Source: Chitinophaga skermanii (GTDB lineage: Bacteria > Bacteroidota > Bacteroidia > Chitinophagales > Chitinophagaceae). Taken from it: a DNA stretch of 64,000 bases. The first letter of the stretch is position 1, and each line of letters starts with the position of its first letter. Shown piece after piece: positions 1 to 9,631 of this stretch. The notes beneath the pieces are model-generated. The model was not told where the DNA came from, searched no databases, and saw only the letters and a list, made by a program, of their open reading frames with translations. The position numbers and the translations under genes are program-made. Location of the stretch: assembly GCF_003259335.1 (NCBI RefSeq), contig NZ_QLLL01000014.1, positions 1 to 64,000 on the forward strand. The letters run 5' to 3'.

Positions 1-1
1 T

Positions 2-2092
2 TCCCAAGGCGCTATTAATACAGGTAATTATAACATTACGCCAAGTGGATTCTCTTCTTCCAATTACATGCTTACATATGTAACCGGTACACTTACGATT
101 AACCCCGCTAGTTTAACGGTGACTGCCATCGATGATACCAAAACATACAACGGCATTGCCTACAATGGTGGTAATGGCGTTACTTATACAGGCTTTGTAA
201 ACGGAGAGAATGCGACGGTTTTAGGTGGTACATTAACATACAGTGGTACCTCCCAAGGAGCAACCAATACAGGTAATTACCTCATTACCCCGGGCGGTTT
301 AACATCGCCTAACTATACGATCAACTTCAATAACGGTACTTTACAAATTACCACGGCTACCTTAACAATCACTGCCACAAATGCTACCAAAGTATATGAC
401 GGCATTGCATACAATGGAGGTAACGGCGTAACGTATGCAGGTTTTGTAGGTACTGAAGATGAAACAATACTAGGTGGAACATTGGTTTACATGGGTACCT
501 CCCAAGGTGCCGTAAATGCAGGTAATTATATTATTACACCAAGCGGTTACACATCTTCCAACTACAATATCACCTACACCAACGGTACCCTCGATATAAC
601 AAAAGCTGGTTTATCGATCACCGCAGATAATGCTAGTAAAAACTACGATGGCCAATTATACACAGGCTTCACGGCTAACTATACTGGTTTCCAGAATGGT
701 GAAACAGCCGCTAATTTAACAGGTAGCTTAAGCTTCACAGGCAATGCAACAACCGCTGTAAACGCAGGTACTTACACGGTCACGCCAAGTGGTTATACAT
801 CTACCAACTACGATATTACTTACAATAACGGTACGCTTGTAATCGACCCAGTAGGCTTAACAGTTACAGCTACTGATGCAACAAAAACCTATGATGGCAT
901 AGCATACGCTGGAGGTAACGGCGTAACGTATACCGGTTTTGTGGGTAGTGAAGATGCAACTGTATTAGGTGGTACATTGAGCTATACCGGTACCTCACAA
1001 GGTGCCATTAATACAGGTAACTATGTGATTACGCCTAGCGGGTTCACTTCTTCCAACTACATTATTACATATACAAACGGTGCGCTTACTATCAACCCGG
1101 CTACGTTAAATGTAACGGCTGTGGATGATAATAAAGCATATGATGGTATCGCCTACAACGGGGGGAATGGCGCTACTTATACCGGCTTCGTGAATGGGGA
1201 AGGTGTCGCTATATTAAGTGGTACATTAGCTTATAACGGTACTTCTCAAGGCGCACAACACGTAGGTAATTACACGATTATCCCAAGCGGGTTAACTGCT
1301 GCCAACTACACCATTAACTACATCAATGGTAACTTGCAAATCACACCTGCTACCTTAACGATCACCGCTAATAACGATACAAAAAATTACGATGGCGTCG
1401 CTTATAACGGTGGTAACGGGGTTACATACAATGGTTTTGTAAACGGTGAAACAGCAAGCGTGTTAACAGGTACAATGGCCTACTTAGGTACTTCCCAAGG
1501 CGCTATTACACCAGGTACTTATACCATCACCCCAAGCGGCATAACGGCCCAAGATTATACAATCTCGTTTATCCCTGGTCAATTAGTAATCGATAAAGGA
1601 ACCTTAACGATTACGGCGAATAACGCGCAAAAAACATACAACGCTATTGCTTACAATGGAGGTAATGGTGTAACCTACACAGGCTTCGTGAATGGAGATA
1701 ATGCCGGTACTTTAAGTGGTACAATAACTTATAGCGGTACTTCCCAAGGTGCCATAAATGCAGGTAATTATATGATCACCCCAAGCGGTGTAACGTCTGC
1801 TTATTATAATATTGTATTCACTAACGGAACGCTTACCATCAACCGCGCACCGCTCACAATTACAGCAGAAGATAAACAACGCTGCGTTGGCTCCGCGAAT
1901 CCTACATTCACCTTCAGCTTCAGCGGGTTTGTTGCAAACGAATCGCTCAGTGTACTTACTAGTATGCCAACGGCTACTTCAAGTGCTACAGCCGCATCTA
2001 CGCCTGGTAATTATACAATTGTTCCGGCAGGTGCCCAAGCGAATAACTATACCATCACTTACGTGAATGGTAACTTAACGGTGATTGCTTCT
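2..2092 (+). repeat. In-gene tandem array of ~249-bp MBG units
   Basis: Comparable units begin near 113, 362, 611, 857, 1106, 1354, 1603 and 1852, with one more partial unit at the window edge. Spacing is 246-249 bp, with no frame disruption. Neighbouring units share long stretches at DNA level, while the unit at 611 lacks the usual AYNGGNG segment and the last one (1852) is divergent. Such near-identical units are prone to copy-number change by recombination. Confidence 0.85.
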
Positions 2093-3091
2093 CCTGTAAG
2101 TACCATGACGGCCCCACAAGGTCAACTCCTTTGCGGCCCAACTGCTTCGGTACAATTACAAGCATCCGGTAATTATACATTTACTTGGTACCTCAACAAT
2201 GCCCAGTTACCAAATACGAACGGCACATTACAAGTGATGAATGAAGGTACCTACACCGCCATTGCTACCAACGCAAATGGTTGTGCTGCTACAGTTGCCA
2301 ACAGTATCACGATCACTAAACGTTTAGCGCCAACGGCTAACTTTGTATTCGATTCTTATTGTATGGACAAGCCCGTTACGTTCATTAACCAAAGTAATGT
2401 GGCCAATAGCGGCCCTGTTACTTATACATGGAGTAGCAGCGAAGGACAATCCAGCTCGGCCGCGTCACCTCGCTTTACATACCCCATCCCGGGTATCTTC
2501 CATGTAACGTTAACGGTTACACCAAACGAGTGTCCTGCTTTAGCCACTACTACTTCCAAATCGGTAGCCATTGAAATGGCGATCCCGGCACAACGTTTAA
2601 AACAAGCGAGCGTAGTAGCGAATATGCCAGGAATGATCAAAGGCCGCCAATTCCCATTGGCAAATTATAACTGGTCGCCTATGGTTGGCCTATCAAGCAC
2701 AACTGTATTCAACCCGTTTGCAACGCTTACCCAATCACAGGAATACACCATCGAAATGCAATTCCCTTCCGGTTGCGTTACCACCGACACCCTGTTCGTA
2801 GACGCCACCGCGAAAAGCACTTTCTACGTAGCTTCTGCCTTCACGCCGAATAACGACGGTAAAAACGATCTCTTACACGTAGTACCAAAAGGTGTAAAAC
2901 AGCTTACTTTCTTTAAAGTATTCGATCGTTGGGGCAATGTAGTTTTTGAAACCCGCGATGCAGCACACGGCTGGGACGGTACTTTCAAAAGCTTAGAAGT
3001 GCCTACCGGCGCCTACATTTGGTTCGCCGAAGGGGTAGGTAGCGAAGGACAAGTAATCCAAGCAAAAGGCAACGTTACACTTATACGATAA
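2..3091 (+). CDS. MBG-repeat surface protein with T9SS type B sorting domain (5' incomplete)
   Basis: The reading frame is open from the first bases, so the start lies upstream. The visible part is a row of 82-83-residue MBG-type repeats (TxYNG...GGNGVTYTGF...GTSQGA...NYxITPSG), then a divergent last MBG unit, an Ig/PKD-like stretch, and a C-terminal gliding-motility-associated domain (SAFTPNNDGKNDLL, RWGNVVFE, WDGT, PTGAYIW). That terminal domain is the known signal for type IX secretion (type B) in Bacteroidota, so the product should be exported and placed on the cell surface or released. Its role is probably adhesive or structural (inference). It ends just before a shared terminator and convergent to a response regulator. 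Confidence 0.9.
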   Translation, partial: SQGAINTGNYNITPSGFSSSNYMLTYVTGTLTINPASLTVTAIDDTKTYNGIAYNGGNGVTYTGFVNGENATVLGGTLTYSGTSQGATNTGNYLITPGGLTSPNYTINFNNGTLQITTATLTITATNATKVYDGIAYNGGNGVTYAGFVGTEDETILGGTLVYMGTSQGAVNAGNYIITPSGYTSSNYNITYTNGTLDITKAGLSITADNASKNYDGQLYTGFTANYTGFQNGETAANLTGSLSFTGNATTAVNAGTYTVTPSGYTSTNYDITYNNGTLVIDPVGLTVTATDATKTYDGIAYAGGNGVTYTGFVGSEDATVLGGTLSYTGTSQGAINTGNYVITPSGFTSSNYIITYTNGALTINPATLNVTAVDDNKAYDGIAYNGGNGATYTGFVNGEGVAILSGTLAYNGTSQGAQHVGNYTIIPSGLTAANYTINYINGNLQITPATLTITANNDTKNYDGVAYNGGNGVTYNGFVNGETASVLTGTMAYLGTSQGAITPGTYTITPSGITAQDYTISFIPGQLVIDKGTLTITANNAQKTYNAIAYNGGNGVTYTGFVNGDNAGTLSGTITYSGTSQGAINAGNYMITPSGVTSAYYNIVFTNGTLTINRAPLTITAEDKQRCVGSANPTFTFSFSGFVANESLSVLTSMPTATSSATAASTPGNYTIVPAGAQANNYTITYVNGNLTVIASPVSTMTAPQGQLLCGPTASVQLQASGNYTFTWYLNNAQLPNTNGTLQVMNEGTYTAIATNANGCAATVANSITITKRLAPTANFVFDSYCMDKPVTFINQSNVANSGPVTYTWSSSEGQSSSAASPRFTYPIPGIFHVTLTVTPNECPALATTTSKSVAIEMAIPAQRLKQASVVANMPGMIKGRQFPLANYNWSPMVGLSSTTVFNPFATLTQSQEYTIEMQFPSGCVTTDTLFVDATAKSTFYVASAFTPNNDGKNDLLHVVPKGVKQLTFFKVFDRWGNVVFETRDAAHGWDGTFKSLEVPTGAYIWFAEGVGSEGQVIQAKGNVTLIR

Positions 3092-3110
3092 AGCAAACTA
3101 GTACATAAAC

Positions 3111-3147
3111 AAAAAGCGATCTCTTCATTCGTAAGAGATCGCTTTTT
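3111..3147. terminator. Bidirectional intrinsic terminator
   Basis: A perfect 15-bp inverted repeat (arms 3111-3125 and 3133-3147, 7-nt loop) with A5 on one side and T5 on the other. It sits between two convergent genes and can serve both. Confidence 0.9.
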
Positions 3148-3173
3148 GCTTTTATTGATAAGTATCTATCTAC

Positions 3174-3848
3174 TTAAATTTCCCATTTATACCCCGCAGC
3201 ATATACTGTTTGCAGGTAGCTGTTACATCCTGCATCGTGTAATTTGCGCTTGAAGTTTTTAATATGCGCATACAAGAAGTTATAATCTTCCAACATACCC
3301 GCTATATCACCCGACAAGTGTTCGGCTAACGCGTTCTTAGAAATCACTTTATTCGCATTGCTCATAAAATAGAGGAGTAGGTCAAATTCCTTCCGCGTAA
3401 GGGGTACTACTTGTTCGTTAACAAGCACCGTTTGTGCCAATATATCAACTGTAATCTCGTGTTGCTTTACAATGTTGGAATTATTGAACTTACGGCGACG
3501 GATAATAGAAAATACCCTGGCCGACAATTCCGGCAAATGGAAAGGCTTCGCCAAGTAATCGTCTGCCCCGGCATGTAATGCTGCTACCTTGTGTTCAAAA
3601 GCATCCTTGGCAGAAATGATAATTAAGCCATCTTGTTTGTTTTGTCGTTTAATTTCTGCTAGCAATTGCATACCGTCGCCACCCGGTAATGTAAGGTCGA
3701 GGATAATACAATCGTATTCATAACTATTGATTTTGGTAAGCGCCGTTTGGAAGTTTCCCGCGTATTCACACAAATAATTTTCTCCTACCAGGTAACTCAT
3801 AATGCTCTGCGCCAATTGAATTTCATCTTCTATTAAAAGCAACTTCAT
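3174..3848 (-). CDS. OmpR/PhoB-family response regulator (orphan)
   Basis: A 224-residue two-domain regulator. The receiver domain (about 1-118) has the acidic pocket IEDE, the phospho-acceptor D51 in LDLTLPGGDG, a conserved S in IIISAKD and K in LAKPF. The C-terminal winged-helix domain (about 130-224) includes LTRKEFDLLLYF and ends with the wing AAGYKWEI. It should be a cytoplasmic transcription factor activated by a histidine kinase, but no kinase lies next to it. It is convergent with the MBG protein and separated from the TonB receptor by about 260 bp, so its target is not shown by context. Confidence 0.93.
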   Translation of the reverse strand: MKLLLIEDEIQLAQSIMSYLVGENYLCEYAGNFQTALTKINSYEYDCIILDLTLPGGDGMQLLAEIKRQNKQDGLIIISAKDAFEHKVAALHAGADDYLAKPFHLPELSARVFSIIRRRKFNNSNIVKQHEITVDILAQTVLVNEQVVPLTRKEFDLLLYFMSNANKVISKNALAEHLSGDIAGMLEDYNFLYAHIKNFKRKLHDAGCNSYLQTVYAAGYKWEI

Positions 3849-4110
3849 ATCGTAAAACTCAAGTTGAATTCTGAATTAATTTTGAATAATAACTGTCGTT
3901 ACAAGCAGTTTGTACTACTAATAAGTACGTAATGGGGAGATAAAAGGTTGCCTAACTCATTGAAAATTATAGGGTAATGGTTTTTTAAGGGGGTTTGTAA
4001 TAATGATAGAAACGATGGGAAATCAATTCAGCATTCCCTCGTTTTTATTTCTTTTATGAGCCAATTTCCAGTTTGCATTGATCTTTCTTTGCAAAAATAA
4101 TTTACACACC

Positions 4111-6492
4111 TTGAAAAAGCTATACATATTTCTCGTACTGCTCATGATGAGTGTACATCTTTTTGCACAAAGTGGATCGATCAAAGGAACGGTACACTCT
4201 GCCGATGGAAAACCAGCTGCTTTTGTGACGATTAGTATTAAGAATTCCCAAAAAGGAGCGTTCTCTGGTGAAGACGGCTCTTTTACAATTAAGAACGTAA
4301 AAGTTGGCCAACATACCTTGGTTATCTCTTACACGGGCGCCAAAACGCTCTTCCAAACGGTGACGGTTGAAGATGATAAAGTGTCAACCATTCAAATCGC
4401 CCTCCAAGAAACGGCTAGCCAATTGAACGAGGTGGTGGTGGAAGGTGCTAAAACACGTACCATCAATAAACGCCCCATCAGCATTGGTAAATTACCGGTT
4501 CCGGCAATGGACTTACCACAAGGTATTGCTATTATTGGTCATGAAATGCTCGAAAACCAACAAGTACAACGTTTAAGCGACGTAGTTAAAGATATAAACG
4601 GTGTGTACATGGCTTCTATGCGTGCCGGTACACAAGAAACCTTCAACGCCCGTGGTTACGGTTTCTCTAGCAGCAATATGTTCAAAAACGGTGCGCGCGT
4701 AAATTCTGGTGTAATGCCGGAAATGAGCTCACTTGAACGTGTTGAAATCCTAAAAGGCAGCGCCGCCATTTTATATGGTAACGTAGCCCCGGGTGCCGTA
4801 ATGAACATGGTAACCAAGCAGCCGAAATTCAACTTCGGTGGCGAAGTAAACCTCCGCGCAGGTAGCTTCGGTTTATTCAAACCATCGGTAGATATTTACG
4901 GTCCTATTAACTCCCGCGTAGCCTACCGCGTAAACGGTACCTTCGAAACGGCCGATAGTTACCGCGACCAGGTTCATTCTAAACGTTACTACGTCAACCC
5001 ATCTTTACTTTTCAAACTCAGCGACCGTACCGAGTTACTAGTACAAGGCGATTATTTGAAACACGATTTCACACCCGATTTTGGTATTGGTTCAATCAAT
5101 AACACCAAAATTGCCGATGTGCCTAGAAATACATTCTTTGGTACACCTTGGCAATATGCCCATACGCAACAATCAACTGCCGGTGTAAACTTGAAACACA
5201 AGTTTAACGAAGGTTGGTCGTTGAATGCCATGGTTAGCTATCAAAACTACAACCGCGATTACTATTCTACGGAAAGAATCCAAGCCGATAGCACCGGTAA
5301 ATGGGTACGTCCATTAAACAGGACTTACAATACGGAAGATTATTACGTAGCGCAAGTGGATATCAACGGTAAATTCAAAACCGGTAACGTTGAACACAAC
5401 GTACTAGCAGGTGTTGATGCCGATCGTTATAACACCGTTGCTTATTCGTACAATCAGCCTACCACATACGATACCATCAATATCTTGGATCTTAGCAAAT
5501 ACAAACAACGCCAAGATATTCCCGATGCATCAAGAATTCGTAGCGTAACATCGCCTATTAGCCGTGTTGGTGTGTATGTACAAGACCTCGTGCGCATTAC
5601 GCCGAAATTGAATGTATTGGCGGGTGTGCGTTATTCATACCTACAAAACGAAGCACCGGTAACAAAAGATTTGAAAACAGGTGCCGAAACAAAAGGTAAA
5701 TCGAAGTACGACCAAGCATTTTCGCCACGTGTAGGTATCGTGTACAAAGTGAAACCTAACATGGCCTTCTTTGCCAGCTATTCGAATTCATTTACACCCA
5801 ATAATGGTATCGATGTCGACAGTGCTAACTTAAAGCCTTCTATTATCGACCAGTATGAAATTGGTATGAAGAACGACTTCGTGAAAGGGAAATTGTCGGT
5901 GAACGTTACTGCGTACCGTATCAAAAACAATAACTATGCACAAACTGCGCCTTTCCAAAAAGATGGTGTTACACCTAACAACAATGCCAACCTTAAAGCG
6001 TTGATCGGCGAAACGTTGAGCCAGGGTGTAGAACTCGATATCAATGGTCATCCATTGCCAGGTTTGGATGTAATAGCGGGTTACAGCTACAATAATATCA
6101 CAATTGAAGGTACATCCGATCGCACCGGCGGATCTACGAAGGGCGAACGTTTAGTGGGTAACCCCAATCATACAGCAAATGCAAGTGTATTCTATACTAT
6201 TCAAAAAGCCAGCTTGAAAGGCTTGCGTTTTGGAGTAGGGTATTACTACATTGGTCAACGTTATGCAGGTTGGAACAACACAGTGAACCAAGCACAGAAA
6301 TACAATAGGTTGATTTCTGTTCCTGGGTTCTCTACCCTCGATTTCACAGCAGGTTACTCTTTCAAACGTTTCTCTGTATTAGCGAAGGTTTCGAACATTA
6401 CGAATACGTATAACTATTACGTGCATGAGAACTATAGCATTAACCCAATTCCGCCAACGCAAGTAACAGGAACGGTTGCCTATAAATTCTAA
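4111..6492 (+). CDS. TonB-dependent siderophore-type receptor
   Basis: Outer-membrane importer. It carries a signal peptide (KKLYIFLVLLMMSVHLFAQ), a CarboxypepD_reg-like domain (SIKGTVHSADGKPAAFVTI), a plug domain (LPQGIAIIGHEML, RGYGFSSSNMFKNGARV, ERVEILKGSAAILYGN) and a 22-strand-type barrel ending in an aromatic residue (TGTVAYKF). The plug sequence and length (about 790 residues) fit ferric-siderophore receptors rather than SusC. There is no good ATG before the signal peptide; the TTG at 4111 gives a normal KK-plus-hydrophobic leader and is preferred over the upstream TTG at 4078. A PepSY membrane protein on the opposite strand downstream suggests iron uptake and reduction as a shared job. 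Confidence 0.92.
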   Translation: MKKLYIFLVLLMMSVHLFAQSGSIKGTVHSADGKPAAFVTISIKNSQKGAFSGEDGSFTIKNVKVGQHTLVISYTGAKTLFQTVTVEDDKVSTIQIALQETASQLNEVVVEGAKTRTINKRPISIGKLPVPAMDLPQGIAIIGHEMLENQQVQRLSDVVKDINGVYMASMRAGTQETFNARGYGFSSSNMFKNGARVNSGVMPEMSSLERVEILKGSAAILYGNVAPGAVMNMVTKQPKFNFGGEVNLRAGSFGLFKPSVDIYGPINSRVAYRVNGTFETADSYRDQVHSKRYYVNPSLLFKLSDRTELLVQGDYLKHDFTPDFGIGSINNTKIADVPRNTFFGTPWQYAHTQQSTAGVNLKHKFNEGWSLNAMVSYQNYNRDYYSTERIQADSTGKWVRPLNRTYNTEDYYVAQVDINGKFKTGNVEHNVLAGVDADRYNTVAYSYNQPTTYDTINILDLSKYKQRQDIPDASRIRSVTSPISRVGVYVQDLVRITPKLNVLAGVRYSYLQNEAPVTKDLKTGAETKGKSKYDQAFSPRVGIVYKVKPNMAFFASYSNSFTPNNGIDVDSANLKPSIIDQYEIGMKNDFVKGKLSVNVTAYRIKNNNYAQTAPFQKDGVTPNNNANLKALIGETLSQGVELDINGHPLPGLDVIAGYSYNNITIEGTSDRTGGSTKGERLVGNPNHTANASVFYTIQKASLKGLRFGVGYYYIGQRYAGWNNTVNQAQKYNRLISVPGFSTLDFTAGYSFKRFSVLAKVSNITNTYNYYVHENYSINPIPPTQVTGTVAYKF

Positions 6493-6522
6493 TTTTTAGC
6501 AGGATACTTATGTCAATGATAG

Positions 6523-6553
6523 CCGCATGTTCGCAAGAGCATGCGGTTTTTTT
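6523..6553 (+). terminator. Intrinsic terminator of the TonB receptor gene
   Basis: Stem CCGCATG / CATGCGG (6523-6529, 6540-6546), 10-nt loop, then a run of seven T. It lies 31 bp after the stop codon. Confidence 0.85.
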
Positions 6554-6702
6554 AATGTATGCAGTACGCTGCTAACTTGTATACTGGAGGTTGAAAAATA
6601 TAAGCATTTTCAACTGCTATTACTTACAGTGAAATAAATTTTTATAACAGGTTGATAATAATCCTTCTATAAGTTGGCTTCAGTAGGAGTATAATATCTT
6701 CT

Positions 6703-6760
6703 AATGTTCTCCCAATGTTCTCCTAATGTTCTTCCAATGTTCTCCCAATGTTTTTCCAAT
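6703..6760. repeat. Five tandem 11-bp repeats (AATGTTCTCCC type)
   Basis: Five consecutive 11-bp units start at 6703, 6714, 6725, 6736 and 6747 (AATGTTCTCCC, ..CTCCT, ..CTTCC, ..CTCCC, ..TTTCC), plus a partial AAT. The period is close to one helical turn. The array is non-coding and lies between convergent genes. Further right (about 6889-6938) the motif CATGTAA occurs four times. No gene is seen from 6554 to 6978. Confidence 0.8.
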
Positions 6761-6978
6761 ACCAGGGATATATATGGAACATGTTGCCGTACTATTGGAG
6801 AGGTAAGTTCCCTGTTGTTCTCCCTGTAAGTGTAAGTCGCCTGGTATACCTACTTCTGATACCTTCAGCTAGTTACAAGGTAGCTCCCATGTAATATTCA
6901 TGTAAATCCACCTGCATACCATGTAATCGCCATGTAATTGTCTTATACTTCGCTTTGTTTACAGTGTATGAAGACTTG

Positions 6979-7098
6979 ATGTTTACTTTGGAAAGCATGG
7001 GGTTTGAAGGAAAGGAGAGCAGGAGTTATGTTGAAACGGTTATCGATGAAATGAATAAGTGTATTATAGACGTTGTGAAAGCAGTGAAAGACCCGTAA
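6979..7098 (+). CDS. Possible 39-residue ORF, unrecognised
   Basis: An ATG-initiated ORF with stop at 7096-7098, encoding a short acidic peptide that starts MFTLESMGFEGKES and ends VVKAVKDP. It lies between the repeat-rich spacer and the terminator of the PepSY gene. The frame stays open upstream to at least 6901, so it may be the tail of a decayed gene. There is no recognisable family, no clear ribosome site and no supporting neighbour; it could be chance. Confidence 0.2.
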   Translation: MFTLESMGFEGKESRSYVETVIDEMNKCIIDVVKAVKDP

Positions 7099-7108
7099 AA
7101 GCACAAAA

Positions 7109-7135
7109 AAGGATGCATATGAGCAATGCATCCTT
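7109..7135 (-). terminator. Intrinsic terminator of the PepSY gene
   Basis: Perfect 10-bp stem (AAGGATGCAT at 7109-7118, ATGCATCCTT at 7126-7135) with a 7-nt loop. Read on the minus strand it is followed by TTTTTT. It lies 20 bp after the stop of the PepSY gene. Confidence 0.85.
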
Positions 7136-7155
7136 CCTTTGTATGAATTGTTGTG

Positions 7156-8346
7156 TTAAACTGCTTGTTGAACGAGCGCCGGTTTTTTCTTCTTTTTCCT
7201 TGTTCTATTAAGCCACATGATAGTACCAGTCGTTGGAAAGGTAGCACCTAGCAAGGCAAGTATAAAGGCAAAGATTTTAGAAGGCCAGCCGAAGATGGCG
7301 CCTGTATGAAGTGGTTTAATAGTAGCGCGGATTTTTTGACCACTCGTGCGCTCCGCGAAAGTTTGGGTTTTAATGATATGACCTTCGTATTGATCAATGA
7401 AATAAGTTGTTGTGGCATTTTCATGCAAAGCTTTCGGCGGCAATACGTTTACTTGGAATGCACCGGCCGAATCTTTAGGGGCAGATAAGGAATAGTAGAT
7501 CCCATCTTGCGTTTGTGCCTGTACTATTCGAAGGGCATCTTCGTAATTAATTTCCCCCGGCGCCGTAGGACCAGAATTCGGTGGAGGCGTAGCCTTTGGA
7601 GATGTACCTAAGCTAGCATACAAGGCATTGTTAAACCAATCGAACGACCAAGTTAACCCTGTAAAAGCCGAAATAAATAAGAAGATGGATGTATAGAACC
7701 CGAAAACGACGTGTAAATCATTCGTTACTCTTTTCCAATTACCATCCCATTTCACCTTCAAACGCTGCTTTAAGATGTTGCGCGTTTTCGGCCACCACAG
7801 GATAAACCCTGTAATTAAGATGAACAAGAAAATGAAAGTGCTGATACCTGTAATTAACTTGCCGGTTTTGCCCGCTAATAACCAGCGGTGCAAAGAGAAT
7901 ATTTGATAATAGAATGATTCGGCGTAACTGTAAGATTCGATCATCTCACCCGTGTAAGGGTTCATGAAAGCAGTGCGTGTTTTAGCTTTTTCCTCTTTTT
8001 GTTCTTTAGGGCCCGTTCCTTTTTTCCCTTCTTTCGCTGGTTTACCCGCTTGCTTGGGTTTTTCTTTTTTGGCTTCTTCGTATTGAACTTGCACAGAACG
8101 CCCGGGATCTGCAAACAATTGCACACGGGTTATTTTAGTACCTGGGAAAGTTGCTTGTACTTTCGCTGCCAACACGTCTATCGAGAGGCGAGGGCCTGAT
8201 GGTTTTACGTAGTAACGATCGTGGTGGGTGAGTTCTGTTAATTCTTTTTCAAATACCAATGCAGCGCCCGTTAAACAGCTAACAGAAATCACGAGGCCTG
8301 CCGCCAATCCTAAGTATAAATGAATACGTCTAAAGAAAATTTTCAT
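7156..8346 (-). CDS. PepSY-associated TM helix protein (PiuB-like)
   Basis: Inner-membrane protein of about 396 residues. It starts MKIFFRRIHLYLGL, has one TM helix (about 10-32), a periplasmic PepSY region, then TM helices around LITGISTFIFLFILITGFILWW, LHVVFGFYTSIFLFISAFTGL and a last one near the C-terminus (IFAFILALLGATFPTTGTIMWL). This matches the PepSY_TM family often found beside siderophore receptors and proposed to act in ferric-siderophore reduction. An unusual Lys/Glu/Pro-rich linker lies at about 90-125. The ATG at 8346 is chosen over 8388 because MKIFF precedes the first TM directly. It is convergent with the TonB receptor. Confidence 0.88.
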   Translation of the reverse strand: MKIFFRRIHLYLGLAAGLVISVSCLTGAALVFEKELTELTHHDRYYVKPSGPRLSIDVLAAKVQATFPGTKITRVQLFADPGRSVQVQYEEAKKEKPKQAGKPAKEGKKGTGPKEQKEEKAKTRTAFMNPYTGEMIESYSYAESFYYQIFSLHRWLLAGKTGKLITGISTFIFLFILITGFILWWPKTRNILKQRLKVKWDGNWKRVTNDLHVVFGFYTSIFLFISAFTGLTWSFDWFNNALYASLGTSPKATPPPNSGPTAPGEINYEDALRIVQAQTQDGIYYSLSAPKDSAGAFQVNVLPPKALHENATTTYFIDQYEGHIIKTQTFAERTSGQKIRATIKPLHTGAIFGWPSKIFAFILALLGATFPTTGTIMWLNRTRKKKKKPALVQQAV

Positions 8347-8596
8347 ACAGCTAATGAGTCGGAAGACACAAAGAAAAGAAAGCAGCATAACTTAATGATC
8401 TCGAAACGGGAATTTATTTTATTCAGAATTGCTAGTTGAAGGGTTTATAATAATTTGCATATTATCTATATACAAATTATAAAAATATATTATTTTGAAT
8501 GAAAGCAGGGTTTTGTTCCCAATTGGATAACTGGTTCATTCATATTCATCTCGCTTCAAAGAAGGGTTACTACGAAAAGATTACATTTTTCTTTCT

Positions 8597-8604
8597 TATA
8601 TTTG
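8597..8604 (+). promoter_or_regulatory. Candidate -7 element TATATTTG
   Basis: An exact match to the Bacteroidota -7 consensus TAnnTTTG about 90 bp before the lipoprotein start at 8696. No clear -33 TTG is at the usual spacing, so support is partial. The flanking 8347-8595 spacer is AT-rich and holds no other recognisable feature. Confidence 0.35.
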
Positions 8605-8695
8605 AGCAGCAAACCTAACTATTTTCTCATCGCTGTATGTACTAACATCATCAGCACAAAAGCATGTAAAATATCCTCTATAATCCTATTACCTT

Positions 8696-9256
8696 ATGCG
8701 GAAACTTCTTACGTATTTACTTCTATTCTTATTGTTGGCTTGCAACACCAATAATTCGTTACAGATCAATAAAGATCATCTTGGCCCAACGTATGTTTGT
8801 GGCAAACTTAATCTCGATACACTTAAGTCAACTATCTACGACATAGACTCCATCACGTATGATAATGGTGATTGGTTTTCTTATAAATTCTACGAAAACG
8901 AAGACCGTCAATTCTGGGTATGTTTCGAAACCGCCGGAGAAAACAATAACATAATTCGCCTAACAACAAATAATCCTAAGTACGCCACCACCGAAGGCGT
9001 ACACGTGGGCGACAAGCTCAGCGATATTGTAAAGAAGTACCCCTACCAAGTGCACTACGAAGCCGGTGTTGCCTTCCTTACACTCGAACAATCTGAAGTA
9101 ACTGTACAATTTAACAATATGCTGAAAGGCTCTACAGAAGAACTAGAAGATGTATTATACGATGGTGAAACATCCACAACCGTCCTGTTGAAGTTGTTGA
9201 ATGAAAATGCCGTGGTGGCAATTTTGGGGATTTCAAATTATTGTGGAGGCATATGA
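8696..9256 (+). CDS. Small lipoprotein, function unknown
   Basis: 186 residues with a signal peptide and lipobox LLLAC (lipidated Cys at residue 16), so it is probably anchored in the outer or inner membrane. The mature part holds a T/Y/W-rich beta-type stretch and a segment TEGVHVGDKLSDIVKKYP that resembles the start of small periplasmic 'GxxxGDxxxxVxxxYP' domains. No catalytic motif is seen. It stands alone: 350 bp of AT-rich spacer upstream and 375 bp downstream. Confidence 0.75.
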   Translation: MRKLLTYLLLFLLLACNTNNSLQINKDHLGPTYVCGKLNLDTLKSTIYDIDSITYDNGDWFSYKFYENEDRQFWVCFETAGENNNIIRLTTNNPKYATTEGVHVGDKLSDIVKKYPYQVHYEAGVAFLTLEQSEVTVQFNNMLKGSTEELEDVLYDGETSTTVLLKLLNENAVVAILGISNYCGGI

Positions 9257-9631
9257 GTTTAACATTGCCAATTCACGGTCACAGCAAGAAATAGCTTGGA
9301 AAGTTTCAATTATTTGTTTGTTAAGTTCAATCTTCAACAGGAAGGATTGATAGTTTAAAATGAATATATACTTGTGTTAACGTTGTATTGTGAGGTGTTG
9401 ATGTGTTTATCGAATTGAATAGATTTTATCGATGAGTATTTTTTTATTGCTTTGGTATTTTTATTAAAACCTAACTATACGAATCTAGTTTTTCTATGAA
9501 ATATTCTTACCTCTTATAAGTTTACTAGAGTTTTCTTACGTGTAATCCTATACCATTGGATACAAATATTCATGGACAAATGATCACTATACTGCTATAG
9601 TTGATTTTGTTCCTAAAAATTAATTTACTAA
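9257..9631. other. AT-rich intergenic region, no gene seen
   Basis: A 375-bp stretch with stop codons in all frames and no convincing RNA structure. It is visibly richer in A+T than the genes to its left, continuous in composition with the orphan gene at 9632. Confidence 0.6.

Noticed and set aside
6703..6760. CRISPR array
   Set aside because: Units are 11 bp and contiguous with no spacers; no cas genes in the window.
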